Shown here piece by piece: positions 8,806 to 17,474 of a stretch of DNA of 46,658 nt (within the stretch, counting starts at the first letter, position 1; each line of letters opens with the position of its first letter). Source of the stretch: Rhodobacteraceae bacterium UBA6273 (lineage in GTDB: Bacteria; Pseudomonadota; Alphaproteobacteria; Rhodobacterales; Rhodobacteraceae); NCBI GenBank assembly GCA_002440625.1, contig DJUV01000332.1, forward strand, positions 1-46,658, in the 5' to 3' direction. The notes beneath the pieces are model-generated. The model was not told the origin of the DNA. It was given only the letters and a program-made list of their open reading frames with translations, and did not search any database. A program made the position numbers and the translations under genes.

Positions 8806-8944
8806 TGCCTTTCGTCTCCTGTGCTTGTCGTACGGGGCAATGCCGTGGCATCCCCCACCTATCCGTTCAGGACATGCGAAAGGCGGGGGCGATCCAACTT
8901 CTGACCGGTCCTTGGGAACCTCCATCCTTTCGACCCGTCCCCCG

Positions 8945-8979
8945 CCGCTCTCCGGCATGTATGAGGTGCCGGAGAGCGG
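8945..8979. ncRNA. Perfect 13-bp hairpin in the IS110 noncoding end (candidate bridge-RNA part)
   Basis: CCGCTCTCCGGCA at 8945-8957 is perfectly complementary to 8967-8979 across a 9-nt loop. It lies about 140 bp upstream of the intact IS110 transposase gene, inside the element's noncoding end, with no coding explanation. IS110-group elements are known to encode a structured bridge RNA in the end upstream of the transposase, so this hairpin is a candidate piece. RNA boundaries and guide loops cannot be fixed by eye. Confidence 0.4.
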
Positions 8980-9066
8980 CTCCCGTATCGCACAGGAGCC
9001 GGGACGATTCTTAAGACAACCCATCCCACGGCCAATCTCCCGCGACGTGCCAGAACGCCGGAAGGG

Positions 9067-9109
9067 TGACACTTCTACTTTGCTCAAGTGGGACATTTCT
9101 ACTTTGCGC
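9067..9109. repeat. IS21-like terminal repeat motif (remnant)
   Basis: Two near-repeats, GACACTTCTACTTTGC at 9068-9083 and GACATTTCTACTTTGCGC at 9092-9109, resemble the multiple terminal repeats of IS21-family elements. No istA/istB genes adjoin them here. They end three bases before the IS30 boundary at 9113, so an IS21 end was probably cut by later insertions. An istB remnant occurs at 16740-17045. Confidence 0.4.
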
Positions 9110-9112
9110 TGT

Positions 9113-10222
9113 GGCTTCAGGCCGAAGTGCGCATTTGACCGACGCCCAGCTTAGGGCAGGGGACCAGCCCCGGCGAGCACCTTTTCGCGGAAGACTTCGG
9201 CGGGGGTCCGGTAGCCCAGACACTTGCGGGGCGTGGCGTTGAGGCGCTGACAAATCGCCGCCAAATTGCGGTTTGTCAGCGCCGTCGTGTTGGTCTCGCG
9301 GGGCAGATAGCGACGGGCGCGGCCGTTGGTGTTCTCGTTGGTGCCCTTCTGCCAAGGCGACTGCGGATCGCAGAACCAGGTGGCGACGCCGAGACCGGCT
9401 TGCAGATGCGGCCAGGCCAGGAACTCGAAGCCGCGGTCGAAGGTGATCGAGCGCCGGGCGTGGAACGGCAGGGGCGAGAGGCCCGAGATGATGCCCTCCA
9501 TTACGGGCTTCGACTTCCGGTCGGCATTCTTCAGGAGTAGGGTAAAGCGGCTGACTCTTTCGACCAGGGACTCACGTTGGCTTGGCCCAACTCCTTGCGA
9601 AACTGGATCAGGTCACCCTCCCAATGACCGAATTCTGTGCGGGCGTCGACGACCTCCGGACGGCACTTGATGGACAATTCATCAGCAAATCTATGGGCTT
9701 GGCTACGACGCTTTCCACGGCCTCGCCTGCGACGGCGATGCTCGGGCAAATGACGCCACAGATCGATGGCATGGCCATCTTTGGAATAGGCGAACTGATA
9801 GATGGTCTCGTGGCTGACCTGCAGGTCACTACCGTCCAGGCGCAGACGACCCGCGATCTGCTCCGGCGTCCAACCCGTCTTCAGTCGATCAACGACGGTG
9901 TTGCACAGACCGCCATAACGGATCAGTTTGCGCAGTCCTGCACGGCGGGACTCGGCTTTGGATTGGGCGTTCAGGGCGTAATAGCCGGAGAGATGCTGCA
10001 GCTCGGCATCGACAAAGCGGTTGCGCTTCAGCTCGCGGTGGATCGTGGCGCGGTGGCGGCCGAGACGCTGGGCGATCTCCAGGACCGGCATCCTGGCATC
10101 GTGCCATCGGGCGATCTTGCGCCGGTCTTCGATGCTGAGGTGAACATAAGAGCGGGGCATGCGAATCCTCCTTTGGGCAAAGCATTGTTTTTGCTCAAAA
10201 GTCGCACTTCAATCTTGAATCC
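9113..10222. mobile_element. IS30-family insertion sequence (about 1.1 kb)
   Basis: The left end (9113: GGCTTCAGGCCGAAGTGCG) and the reverse complement of the right end (10222 leftwards: GGATTCAAGATTGAAGTGCG) form imperfect terminal inverted repeats sharing GG.TTCA.G...GAAGTGCG..TTTGA.C. The enclosed length of about 1110 bp is right for IS30. The single gene inside is a frameshifted transposase, so this copy is probably immobile unless the gap is a sequencing error. I could not see a clear target duplication. Confidence 0.7.
9151..10160 (-). pseudogene. IS30-family transposase, broken by a 1-bp frameshift
   Basis: Read from 10160, the first frame gives the N-terminal HTH (IEDRRKIARWHDARMPVLEIA) and the first catalytic region (GHWEGDLIQFRKELGQANV), then runs out of frame near 9572 and stops at 9531. 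Adding one base at that point restores the family sequence: TSLVERVSRFTLLLKNA, then MEGIISGLSPLPFHARRS with the second Asp (FDRGFEF) and the Glu (NENTNGRARR), ending at 9151. The two catalytic parts are therefore separated. A real deletion or a read error are both possible; IS30 does not normally use frameshifting. Confidence 0.8.
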
Positions 10223-10238
10223 ACCCGCCTGCAAACGC

Positions 10239-10266
10239 TTTTCGCATAATCAAGGTTATGTAATAT
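10239..10266. other. dif-like Xer recombination site (28 bp)
   Basis: TTTTCGCATAA (10239-10249), a 6-bp spacer TCAAGG, then TTATGTAATAT (10256-10266). The arms match the XerC/XerD pattern of chromosomal dif (CGCATAA - 6 bp - TTATGTTAAAT) and plasmid pdif sites. It lies just after the end of virB4 of module B and 17 bp from the IS30 end. Such sites mediate dimer resolution or the exchange of modules on plasmids. The assignment rests on the pattern alone. Confidence 0.5.
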
Positions 10267-11803
10267 ATTGATTTCATTGAGTAATCATTCCTTCCAGAAT
10301 TTGGGGCGCGCGGCGTAGTCGGCACCAAAGGCATTGAGCCCAGCCTGACCGCCACCGAGCGCCGTCAGCAGAGGCCCGAGCGCCTTCAGATCGACGTTGA
10401 GAACGGTCGAACCGCGTGGGGAACGAGACAGGACCAGCCGCTGGCCGGGGATCGGGTTCAGCACAAAGTCGAGCTCACCATCGGTCAGGCGGAAGCTGTC
10501 ATAGTCGCTTGAGGCCGCTTCGCCGTTCGGGAAGAGAAGCTGGTTCGGCAGCGCCTCGAGGATCGAGCGGGCTTTGGAACCACGGATCTGGCTCGGGAAT
10601 TGGGTCATCATGACGACGACGACATTCTTCTTCCGGGCCGTCACCAACCATTCGGCGAGCTTCTTCGCGAAGTATTCATCGTCGAGAACCTTCCAGGCCT
10701 CATCGATCAGGATCAGTGTTGGGCGCTTTTCTTCGATCAGCATCTCGATGCGGCGGAAGAGATAGCCGAGGATCGCGGTGCGTTCGGTGCCGAGATCGAG
10801 GATCTCGGTGAGATCGACGGCAGTTACGTCATGGCTGGCGAAATCCACCACCGGTTCTTTGGCCTCGCCGAAGACCCAGCCATAGCGCCCGTCCGGCCCC
10901 CATTCACGGAGCCGCTGCGCCAGATCGAGACCATCGCCGACATCGCCGAAGAGTTCCTGGAAGCTCTGGAAGTTCCGCAAACCTTCACGCGCCTTGCCGT
11001 TCTGGGCGATGGCGGATTTGAGAGCCTCGGACTGCAACAGTGTCATCGGGCCGGAGCGGGACTCGAGGAGCGCCACCAGCCAATCGAGAAGCCAGGCTTC
11101 TCCGCGCTCTCCGGCCTCGGTGGCGAGCGGGTTCAGCCCTGTCGGGCGTCCCGCGCGCACTTCGGCATAACGACCGCCAAGGGCGTGCACGGCCATTTTG
11201 AGACCGGCTTCCTTGTCGAAGATGATCGTCCGTCCGCCTGCCCTTTGCGCTTGGGCGGCAAGGAAGGCGACGGTCGTGGTCTTGCCCCCACCGGATTTGC
11301 CGAGAACGAGGGTGTGGCCATTGGTCGGCTCTGCGGCAGGATCACCCGGTTCATGGAAGCTGAAACGGTGCAGCGAGCCCTGCAGCGTCTGAAAAGCCGT
11401 GATCGGCGTCGCCCAGGGAAGGCGCGCCTTTTCTGTCCCGGTATCGGCGGCGTGGAGGGCAGCCATATCCGCGAAATTGATCGACGACACTGTCATGTCG
11501 CGCGCCCGGTAGTCCATGTTTCCGGGATGTATCGCGAAGAACGTGGTTTCGAGGGCTGTGACCTCGCGCACGAGCCGCATGCCATTCTGATGCGCAATGC
11601 CGCGGATGCGTGCGACCTCTGAGTCGAGGGCTGCTTCCGTCTCGGCAAAGACAGTGATCGTCATCTGATGCACACCAAAGCCAAGCGCGCCACTCTCGGC
11701 CTTGTCCGCCGCCTCGAAGAGCTGAGCCTCGACAGTCGCAGCGATGTCCTCCGCTGATCGCATTTGAACCGCGCCGGGTTTGCCGGAGGCTGATTTGGGT
11801 TAG

Positions 11804-12712
11804 TTACGCGGCCATGGGTTCAGTTTCCAGAGCAGCATAGAAGTTTGCTTCTGCCTCGGCGGGCGGAATGTTCCCGATCGGCTCGAGGAGGCGGCGATTG
11901 TTGAACCAGTCGACCCATTCCAGTGTTGCGTATTCCACAGCCTCGAAGCTGCGCCATGGACCGCGACGATGGATGACTTCTGCCTTGAAAAGCCCGTTGA
12001 TCGTCTCGGCCAGCGCATTGTCATAGCTGTCGCCGACGCTGCCGACCGAAGGTTCGATACCCGCTTCGGCCAGCCGCTCTGTGTATTTGATCGACAGATA
12101 CTGGCTTCCACGGTCGCTGTGGTGAACCAGCCCCATGCCCTTTGCCGGGCGACGGTCATGGACCGCTTGTTCGAGTGCGTCGAGAACGAAGCCGGCATGA
12201 GGCGAAGTGCTGACGCGCCAGCCGACAATCTTGCGGGCATAGGCGTCGATGACAAAAGCGACATAGGCGAACCCTTTCCAGGTCGCGACATAAGTGAAAT
12301 CCGACACCCAGAGCATGTTTGGCGCAAGCACGCGGAACTGGCGGTTCACACGGTCCAGCGGGCATGGCTGCTTTTTGTCCGGGATCGTCGTCTTGTGCGG
12401 CTTTCCCCGAATAATGCCTTGAATACCCATGCTCTTCATCAGCCTCGCCACCGTGCATCGGGCGACATCGAACCCCTCCCGGCGCAGTTGCCGCCAGATC
12501 TTGCGTGCGCCGTAGACCTGCCAGTTGGCGTCGAAAACACGCTGGATCTCAGGCCGAAGCGCCTCGTCGCGCTTGGCGCGATCCGACAGAAGCGCCGGAT
12601 CGGCACGCCTGACCACATGCTCATGATAGGTGGACGGGGCGATCGGCAGCAGCTTGCAGATCGGCTCGACCCCGTGTTCACCGCGATGCTCATCGATGAA
12701 CTTGACCATCAC
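11804..12712 (-). CDS. IS3-family transposase OrfB (DDE integrase)
   Basis: About 302 residues, with an N-terminal HTH_21-like region ([20 protein letters not shown]) and an rve integrase core. The DDE residues are visible in [14 protein letters not shown] (Asp), [13 protein letters not shown] (Asp) and [14 protein letters not shown] (Glu). It begins at a GTG (12712) and an ATG (12709) overlapping the orfA stop and is in the -1 frame relative to orfA, so it is probably made as an OrfAB fusion by programmed frameshifting as in other IS3 elements. I see no obvious A-rich slippery run. Confidence 0.93.
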   Translation of the reverse strand: MMVKFIDEHRGEHGVEPICKLLPIAPSTYHEHVVRRADPALLSDRAKRDEALRPEIQRVFDANWQVYGARKIWRQLRREGFDVARCTVARLMKSMGIQGIIRGKPHKTTIPDKKQPCPLDRVNRQFRVLAPNMLWVSDFTYVATWKGFAYVAFVIDAYARKIVGWRVSTSPHAGFVLDALEQAVHDRRPAKGMGLVHHSDRGSQYLSIKYTERLAEAGIEPSVGSVGDSYDNALAETINGLFKAEVIHRRGPWRSFEAVEYATLEWVDWFNNRRLLEPIGNIPPAEAEANFYAALETEPMAA

Positions 12713-13032
12713 TTCGACCGGCGGTCGAGCTCCGCCATCGCAAAATACGCTGACGCCTTGCGAAGGATCTCGTTCGCCTGACGCAGCTCGCGGTTCTCGC
12801 GTTCCAAGGCCTTCATCCGCTCAGCCATCTCGCTGGAGACGCCTGCACGCTTGCCGCTATCGACCTCGGCCTTCTTGACCCAGTCATTCAAAGTCTGCGG
12901 CGCGCAGCCAATCTTCGCGGCAATCGACATCACCGCCTGCCAGCGCGATCCATGCTGCCCCTCATTGTCGAGGACCAGACGCACGGCACGTTCGCGCACT
13001 TCAGGGGAAAACTTGTTCGTTGTCTTGCTCAT
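12709..13032 (-). CDS. IS3-family transposase OrfA (DNA-binding)
   Basis: A 107-residue HTH_Tnp_1-type protein: [32 protein letters not shown], then a leucine-zipper-like stretch [20 protein letters not shown]. It binds the terminal repeats and forms the front half of the OrfAB transposase. It overlaps orfB by 4 nt. Confidence 0.92.
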   Translation of the reverse strand: MSKTTNKFSPEVRERAVRLVLDNEGQHGSRWQAVMSIAAKIGCAPQTLNDWVKKAEVDSGKRAGVSSEMAERMKALERENRELRQANEILRKASAYFAMAELDRRSK

Positions 13033-13941
13033 GATGCTCCATCCTACTCAGGAGTTGGAGCCTCCGGCAAACCCGGCGCGGTTCACATTTGAGCCACGCG
13101 GCGCTTCACCCGCTCGGCGATGCTCCCGCGTTCAATCGGCGTATAGCTGTGCGTGATGATCGTATCCTGCGCGGCCCCAAGCGCATCGAGCATTCCGGGC
13201 CAGGTCGCAGTGGCATAGGATTTGACATAGAGGACGGCGGCAAGTTTTGGCTTGGCCGCACCCTCTTCGATCTCGACCAGGCCCTTGCCGAACAGCACGG
13301 AGGCTCCGGCAGCGTCTTCCGCGAGGAGGCAGTACGGGCTGCGCGGATGCGCCCGCAACTCACCAGTCAGAAGCGAGGCGTAGAAGCCAACCAGACTGCC
13401 GTCACTGATCTTCATCCGGCGGGTTTTGATGCCGAGACCGGTCTCGAGGATGGAGGACACCTCGCGAAGTTCTTCCAGACGGCGGGCGGTGTCTTCGCCC
13501 CAGACACGGGCCGCAGCCCTGCCAAAGAACGGCACGGCCAGCGGTGCCACTTGTCGCCGAACCACTGTCAGGATCAGGACAGAGTCCTGCAGGTTGCGGC
13601 GGGTGAGCTCCCTGCCCCAGGCCTTGTCGATGTCGGCCGCAAAGCTGAGCCCATGGATGGGCACCATGCCGGTGTCCGCTGGTCGCATCATCCGGTGCAG
13701 ATAGAAGGTGAACCGCTCGTCGAGCGTGTCGAGGAGATGCGCGAAGCCGGCCCGAAGGGCTGAGACCGTAGCCGCGCCTGACGTGACCCCGTCGATGCCC
13801 GTCACTTCAAGTGACAGCATCAGCGCATTGTCCCGGGTGCGGACGACCTCGTCATCAAGCTCGATGACGTAAGGCAGATGGGCATAGATCTTCGGGCTGG
13901 CCGGGATCAGCCGCCCTGCCCTGCTCCTTGGCATCGTACGT

Positions 13942-14208
13942 TCAAGAAACATGGTGCCGCCTCCGGTTCAGGATGGCGAGCGGCGTCACCTGCATCATGA
14001 CGGCAAAGACGTGATGCCCGTTGGGGTTCACCTTTGTGGCGAAGCGCGCAAGCCCGTACCAGACCGGTGCGGTCAGGAACCACCAAACCGGCTTGAACAA
14101 GATGAAGGGCAGCACGGTCATCGCTCCCACTGCCATGGCATAGGGCATCGGCAGGCCGAGAAACTTGGCTTGCCGCGAGAGCCCGAGGATGACCGCGCTT
14201 TTCTCCAT
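13942..14208 (-). CDS. virB3: VirB3-like T4SS inner-membrane protein, module B
   Basis: An 88-residue protein: MEKSAVILGLSRQAKFLGLP, followed by a long hydrophobic hairpin (residues about 20-52) and a basic end. It has the same layout as the module A VirB3, although the PLFLGLxRPP opening is relaxed to AVILGLSRQAKFLGLP. It overlaps virB4 by 11 nt and begins 13 bp after the virB2 stop. The role would be inner-membrane partner of VirB4, which is disrupted here. Confidence 0.8.
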   Translation of the reverse strand: MEKSAVILGLSRQAKFLGLPMPYAMAVGAMTVLPFILFKPVWWFLTAPVWYGLARFATKVNPNGHHVFAVMMQVTPLAILNRRRHHVS

Positions 14209-14220
14209 CTCGCGCTCCCT

Positions 14221-14520
14221 TTAGCTGAAAGAGGTGCGCAGATTGGCAACAATGGTCGGACCTGCGAATACCAGAAAGGCCCCAACCACAACCAACGCCA
14301 CCCAGGCCCAACTGATGCGGTTGAACGCTGCAAGGAAACCGGTCACCACAAAGGCGATACCAAAGAATGCAGTCGCAAGGACGCCCCGGAAAGATGCCAG
14401 AAGGCCTGTCGCGACCTTCTCAGCTTTCGTGAACACGACCTGCGCGAGAGCAGGTTCAGCCTGAGCCAGCAACAGGGTGCAGAAGGTCAGGCCCAGAAGA
14501 GCCAGTGTGGAAGTGCGCAT
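14221..14520 (-). CDS. virB2: VirB2/TrbC-like pilin, module B
   Basis: A 99-residue protein with a signal peptide (LALLGLTFCTLLLAQAEPALA, cleavage before QVV) and two hydrophobic helices (about residues 42-64 and 70-92), the normal pilin topology. It lies 20 bp downstream of the transglycosylase gene. It is clearly diverged from the module A pilin, which argues against a recent duplication. Confidence 0.82.
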   Translation of the reverse strand: MRTSTLALLGLTFCTLLLAQAEPALAQVVFTKAEKVATGLLASFRGVLATAFFGIAFVVTGFLAAFNRISWAWVALVVVGAFLVFAGPTIVANLRTSFS

Positions 14521-14540
14521 AGTTTGGTTTGTCCTTTTGA

Positions 14541-15191
14541 TCAGAGATCGGCGAGGAGGCGGTCGTAAACCGCCATCACCTTTACGATGTGAGATTGGGT
14601 CTCGTCATAGGGCGGGATGCCGTCGTATTTGCGCACGGCTTCCGGCCCGGCGTTATATGCGGCAAGCGCAAGCTCAAGGCTGCCGAACTCGGCCATCTGC
14701 TCGAGGAGGTAGCGTGCGCCACCGTCGAGGTTTTCGATCGGATCTGCCGGGTCGACACGGAGGTAGTCCGCCGTCCCGGGCATCAGCTGAGCGAGGCCCA
14801 GGGCCCCGGCATGACTGACTGCCCCTTGGGTGTAATTGCTTTCGACCTTGATCATGGCTTGGAAGAACGCGGCCCATTCGGCCGGTGAGAGGTCCAGCGC
14901 CAAGAGAGCCGGATCATCCTGATGGCGGGCTGCAATCAGCCGGATCGCGGGTAGCACCTCAGCCAGTGCCGCAACGCCCTTGGAGCTGAAAGAGACGTCG
15001 ACTGTCTCCCCCTCCCCTTCCCGGGCCTCTTCTTCCGGTTCTTGCCGCGTCGGGGCGATCAGTTTGCCCTGTCTGTCATAGCGCAGGACGGAAGTATCTA
15101 TGGTGGCGAGCTCGATCGCTGTCCCCTGCCCGCCCCTGTCATTCCACCGGATCACCTCGGCCTGCGAGGCTCCGCATGCCGCGCCGGACAT
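14541..15191 (-). CDS. Lytic transglycosylase (VirB1/SLT-like), module B
   Basis: The SLT domain occupies the C-terminal half: [14 protein letters not shown] carries the catalytic Glu, followed by [11 protein letters not shown] and [13 protein letters not shown]. It aligns along this domain with the module A enzyme. The start is uncertain. From the ATG at 15191 there are 216 residues and only a weak signal sequence. A TTG at 15230 adds [13 protein letters not shown], a proper hydrophobic core, and gives 229 residues, so I regard it as equally likely. Both overlap the preceding gene. Its role is local peptidoglycan cutting for the secretion channel. Confidence 0.8.
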   Translation of the reverse strand: MSGAACGASQAEVIRWNDRGGQGTAIELATIDTSVLRYDRQGKLIAPTRQEPEEEAREGEGETVDVSFSSKGVAALAEVLPAIRLIAARHQDDPALLALDLSPAEWAAFFQAMIKVESNYTQGAVSHAGALGLAQLMPGTADYLRVDPADPIENLDGGARYLLEQMAEFGSLELALAAYNAGPEAVRKYDGIPPYDETQSHIVKVMAVYDRLLADL

Positions 15192-15477
15192 CGCCAGCGA
15201 CAGCAGGCACGTCGAGATGATCGAGGGCAAGCTTGCCGAAGGCGAGGCCGAACATGCCGATCGGGGAATTGACGATCCGTTCCCGCGCAAGGGCTGTGAC
15301 CAGCATGAAGCGCTCGCCTGAAGCATTGACCACATAGAACAGCCACTCGCCGGAAAATCGCCCCTCGGGGTCCGGAGCCGACACACACTCGATCTCAACA
15401 GTCGCTCCTTCCATTGCCGCCATCTTGCGGAAATCGCGTTCCAGCAAGACGGGCAAAGCACGTCTTCTTGTCGTCAT
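15139..15477 (-). CDS. Conserved hypothetical protein leading T4SS module B
   Basis: A 112-residue soluble protein ([20 protein letters not shown] start), with no signal peptide. It shares the [20 protein letters not shown] core and the LDVP turn with the first gene of module A, so both modules open with the same family. Function unknown. The longer frame extending to 15792 crosses the divergent promoter region and is not credible. Confidence 0.7.
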   Translation of the reverse strand: MTTRRRALPVLLERDFRKMAAMEGATVEIECVSAPDPEGRFSGEWLFYVVNASGERFMLVTALARERIVNSPIGMFGLAFGKLALDHLDVPAVAGDVRRGMRSLAGRGDPVE

Positions 15478-15647
15478 GGGTTCCCCTCGGGTTCGATCTG
15501 TCGGGGATCGTTGTAACGGAAAGTTTTCCGTGCGGCGATGCCTAACAGAAAGTCTGGCGCATACAACGTAAAAATGACAAACACGATAAAATAAGTCCGG
15601 TTGGCGATCGACAAGGGTCGCACCTCGTCGGCCAGAAGAGCGGGCGG

Positions 15648-16079
15648 ATGCCGGAAGAAGGATCAAAGGTGTCGATGAAATCCGATGGCCGAAATACTTC
15701 GCACTGCCTTCGAAACAAGGGAAGTCGCCCCCTGTTTCCGCTACCGATCCGAGGGCGGCTTTTACGTCGGGTGGGCGTGCTGCGTGTCGCACGCGCCGTC
15801 GTAATGTGCGCCTTGTTCGTTATGGTCCCCGCCTCAGCACAACCTGAGGTGATTCGGTGTCTGCCCCCCGAAGCACCGATGACCGAGCTGCCAGTCGACG
15901 TCCTGGCCGAGTACCGCGCAGAAATCGCGGCCGAGTTCGAAGCGTATTTCGCGTTGATCACGGAACATATCGCCTGCCTCGATGAAGAGCGCGCCCGAGT
16001 CCTAGACGAGGCCCGTGCTGCGACCAAGGCCTACACCCGCCTCATCAACACCATCCCTGTCAGAAAGGACCTCCCGTGA
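15648..16079 (+). CDS. Small exported protein of the T4SS module (family 1, copy B)
   Basis: Up to 143 residues. The hydrophobic signal segment RAVVMCALFVMVPASAQ sits about 60 residues in, so the true start is probably a later one: the GTGs near 15772-15778 put the signal peptide at the N-terminus. The mature part PEVIRCLPPEAPM ... FEAYFALITEHIACLDEERARVL matches the module A copy in cysteine positions and the CLDxERAR motif. Its stop overlaps the next start as GTGA, so the two exported proteins are coupled. Function unknown. Confidence 0.65.
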   Translation: MPEEGSKVSMKSDGRNTSHCLRNKGSRPLFPLPIRGRLLRRVGVLRVARAVVMCALFVMVPASAQPEVIRCLPPEAPMTELPVDVLAEYRAEIAAEFEAYFALITEHIACLDEERARVLDEARAATKAYTRLINTIPVRKDLP

Positions 16080-16714
16080 AACGTCACTTGCCCGCCCTGC
16101 TCATTGGTCTTGGGCTATCGACCGCCGCCGTCTCACCGGCGGCTGCCTATCCGGTCGACTGCGCGATCCTCCTGTGTCTCGCCGGGGGCTGGCCTGCTTC
16201 CGCCGAATGCGCCCATGCACGGGCAGTCTTCATCCGCCGCATTACACCCTGGCCGATCGAGCCGCCGCTGCAGATCTGGAACTGTCCGATGCGGGCGCGT
16301 TTCCGGCAGGAAGAGCGTTCGATAGAGCGCGTATTTGACATCGCTGTTCGCGTTGAACCGGTGCCGCTCGTCTCGATCCCCGAAACACCGCTGACGCTTC
16401 AGCGCGTCCAGGACCCGGCAGATGTCGATATCTCCGATCCGGCGTTTGATTTCGTCCGGTCGATCCGGGTTTTCGAGATCACCTACCAGCAGCGTCGAAA
16501 TCAGCACGGCGACTGCAACAGCTGGAGCAGCGTCTACATGGGCGCCTATGGCTCCCAAGGTGACTACAGTCGTCGTCGGAGTAGCGTTTCTGCGGTGCCG
16601 ACCGCGTCAGATCTCGCTGTGCCGGCGGACTGTCGTAGCTATTGGCACCGTTCTGTCTTCGTCGAATGGCGCGACTATGAAGGCAGCTACGGCCATGAGG
16701 AGGTTCACTACTGA
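16076..16714 (+). CDS. Exported Cys-containing protein of the T4SS module (family 2, copy B)
   Basis: 212 residues from a GTG that overlaps the upstream stop by 4 nt. The signal peptide is PALLIGLGLSTAAVSPAAA; the mature protein starts YPVDCAILLCLAGGWPAS. Conserved blocks shared with the 6300-7055 protein are FIRRITPWPIEPPLQIWNCPM, DPAFDFVRSIRVFEITY, and the C-terminal RSVFVEWRDYEGSYGHEEVHY. At least four conserved cysteines suggest disulfide bonding. I know no function for the family; pairing with the family 1 protein beside both virB modules points to an envelope accessory of this T4SS type. Confidence 0.75.
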   Translation: MKRHLPALLIGLGLSTAAVSPAAAYPVDCAILLCLAGGWPASAECAHARAVFIRRITPWPIEPPLQIWNCPMRARFRQEERSIERVFDIAVRVEPVPLVSIPETPLTLQRVQDPADVDISDPAFDFVRSIRVFEITYQQRRNQHGDCNSWSSVYMGAYGSQGDYSRRRSSVSAVPTASDLAVPADCRSYWHRSVFVEWRDYEGSYGHEEVHY

Positions 16715-16739
16715 GGACACCCAACCTACTGCGCGCCCC

Positions 16740-17045
16740 GCCACAATTGAAAGCCATCCAGGATCAGAACGTCCAGTTTGGTGATGGCCTTAAACATGCG
16801 GGCGTGACGCCCTTGGCAAGGGCCTCAAAGATGAGCGGGACGCGGTAATAGACGACGTTGCGCCGTCTCGACAGGCCTTGTGACCCAGGGCACAAGCGAT
16901 CCATCTCCTGCTGAGGCAGGTCTGACCGGTGATCAGCAGGCTCTCAAGCCGGTCGACCCAGCCCCCGTCGATCAGATGCGTCATGACGACGCGATTGAGG
17001 CCCCGCAGTTTGCGCAAGGTGAGATCCTCGACGCTGGCGGTCTGC
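16740..17045 (-). pseudogene. IS21-family helper ATPase (IstB) remnant
   Basis: Minus-strand pieces read LRKLRGLNRVVMTHLIDGGW, VDRLESLLITGQTCLSRRW and IACALGHKACRDGAT; in another frame follow VYYRVPLIFEALAKG and, in a third, RMFKAITKLDVLILDGFQLW. These are successive IstB segments separated by two frameshifts. The Walker A, normally GPTGVGKSW, is degraded to GQTCLSRRW. Clearly a dead fragment; its outer limits are approximate. Confidence 0.7.
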
Positions 17046-17065
17046 CGGAGGGTAACGAACTTCAG

Positions 17066-17317
17066 GCGGGCGGTCAGGCGCTACCCCACGACAGCCATAA
17101 CCAGTTGCGCACACACCTCGCCGACATTCTCGGAGGCTACAACTTCGCGCGAAGGCTCATGACCCTCGGTGGACTCACGCCTTACGAATACACTTGCAAA
17201 ATCTGGACATCAGAGACGGATGAATTCATGCTCGATCCTATCTACCAGATGCCGGGGCTGAAAACCTTGCGCAAAGCCGAGAAGTGTTCAGGGGTTGTCG
17301 CAAATTTCTGCGACTGA
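17066..17317 (+). pseudogene. IS481-family transposase, C-terminal fragment
   Basis: One frame reads HDSHNQLRTHLADILGGYNF, ARRLMTLGGLTPYEYTCKIW and TSETDEFMLDPIYQMPGLKT, the C-terminal signature of IS481/IS3-like transposases. No upstream catalytic core is present; instead the IstB remnant abuts it. The family stop after PGLxT is lost and the frame runs on to 17317. Confidence 0.7.
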
Positions 17318-17474
17318 CCTTTGAGGCGCCGCAAGACCTGTAAAGGCTCTGGCCCCTAATTCAGAGGCAAGCCGAAGGGGCCAAAACGGTCCGACGTGGC
17401 CAAGTTGTCGCTACGGCGTCGGCCTCGGATTGGTCGTGTCTGCTCATCGGCGGTGGGTTTTGATTTGATCATGG

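Larger units (their letters stand above)
11765..13085. mobile_element. IS3-family insertion sequence in virB4, with exact target duplication
   Basis: The element is 1321 bp. Its ends are perfect 27-bp inverted repeats beginning TGAACCGCGCCGGGTTTGCC. The flanks carry the direct repeat CATT at 11761-11764 and 13086-13089, a 4-bp target duplication normal for IS3. Both transposase frames are intact, so the insertion looks recent and the element potentially active. Confidence 0.95.
10285..13952 (-). pseudogene. virB4: VirB4-family T4SS ATPase, module B, disrupted by an IS3-family element
   Basis: The N-terminal part (13952 to 13086, 289 codons) and the C-terminal part (11763 to 10285) are in frame with each other once the element and one 4-bp duplication are removed: VKRRVAQM continues as RSAEDIAATVEAQ, giving about 780 residues, a normal VirB4 length. 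The C-part holds Walker A (LGKSGGGKTTT) and Walker B (TLILIDEAWKVLDD). As it stands the first frame stops inside the insertion end, so no complete ATPase can be made. The 11-nt overlap with virB3 is the same as in module A. The downstream virB5/virB6 genes expected after virB4 are missing and replaced by the dif-like site and IS elements. Confidence 0.92.

Noticed and set aside
9531-9580. Programmed frameshift in the IS30 transposase
   Set aside because: IS30 transposases are normally a single frame and no slippery sequence is visible; a deletion or read error is simpler.
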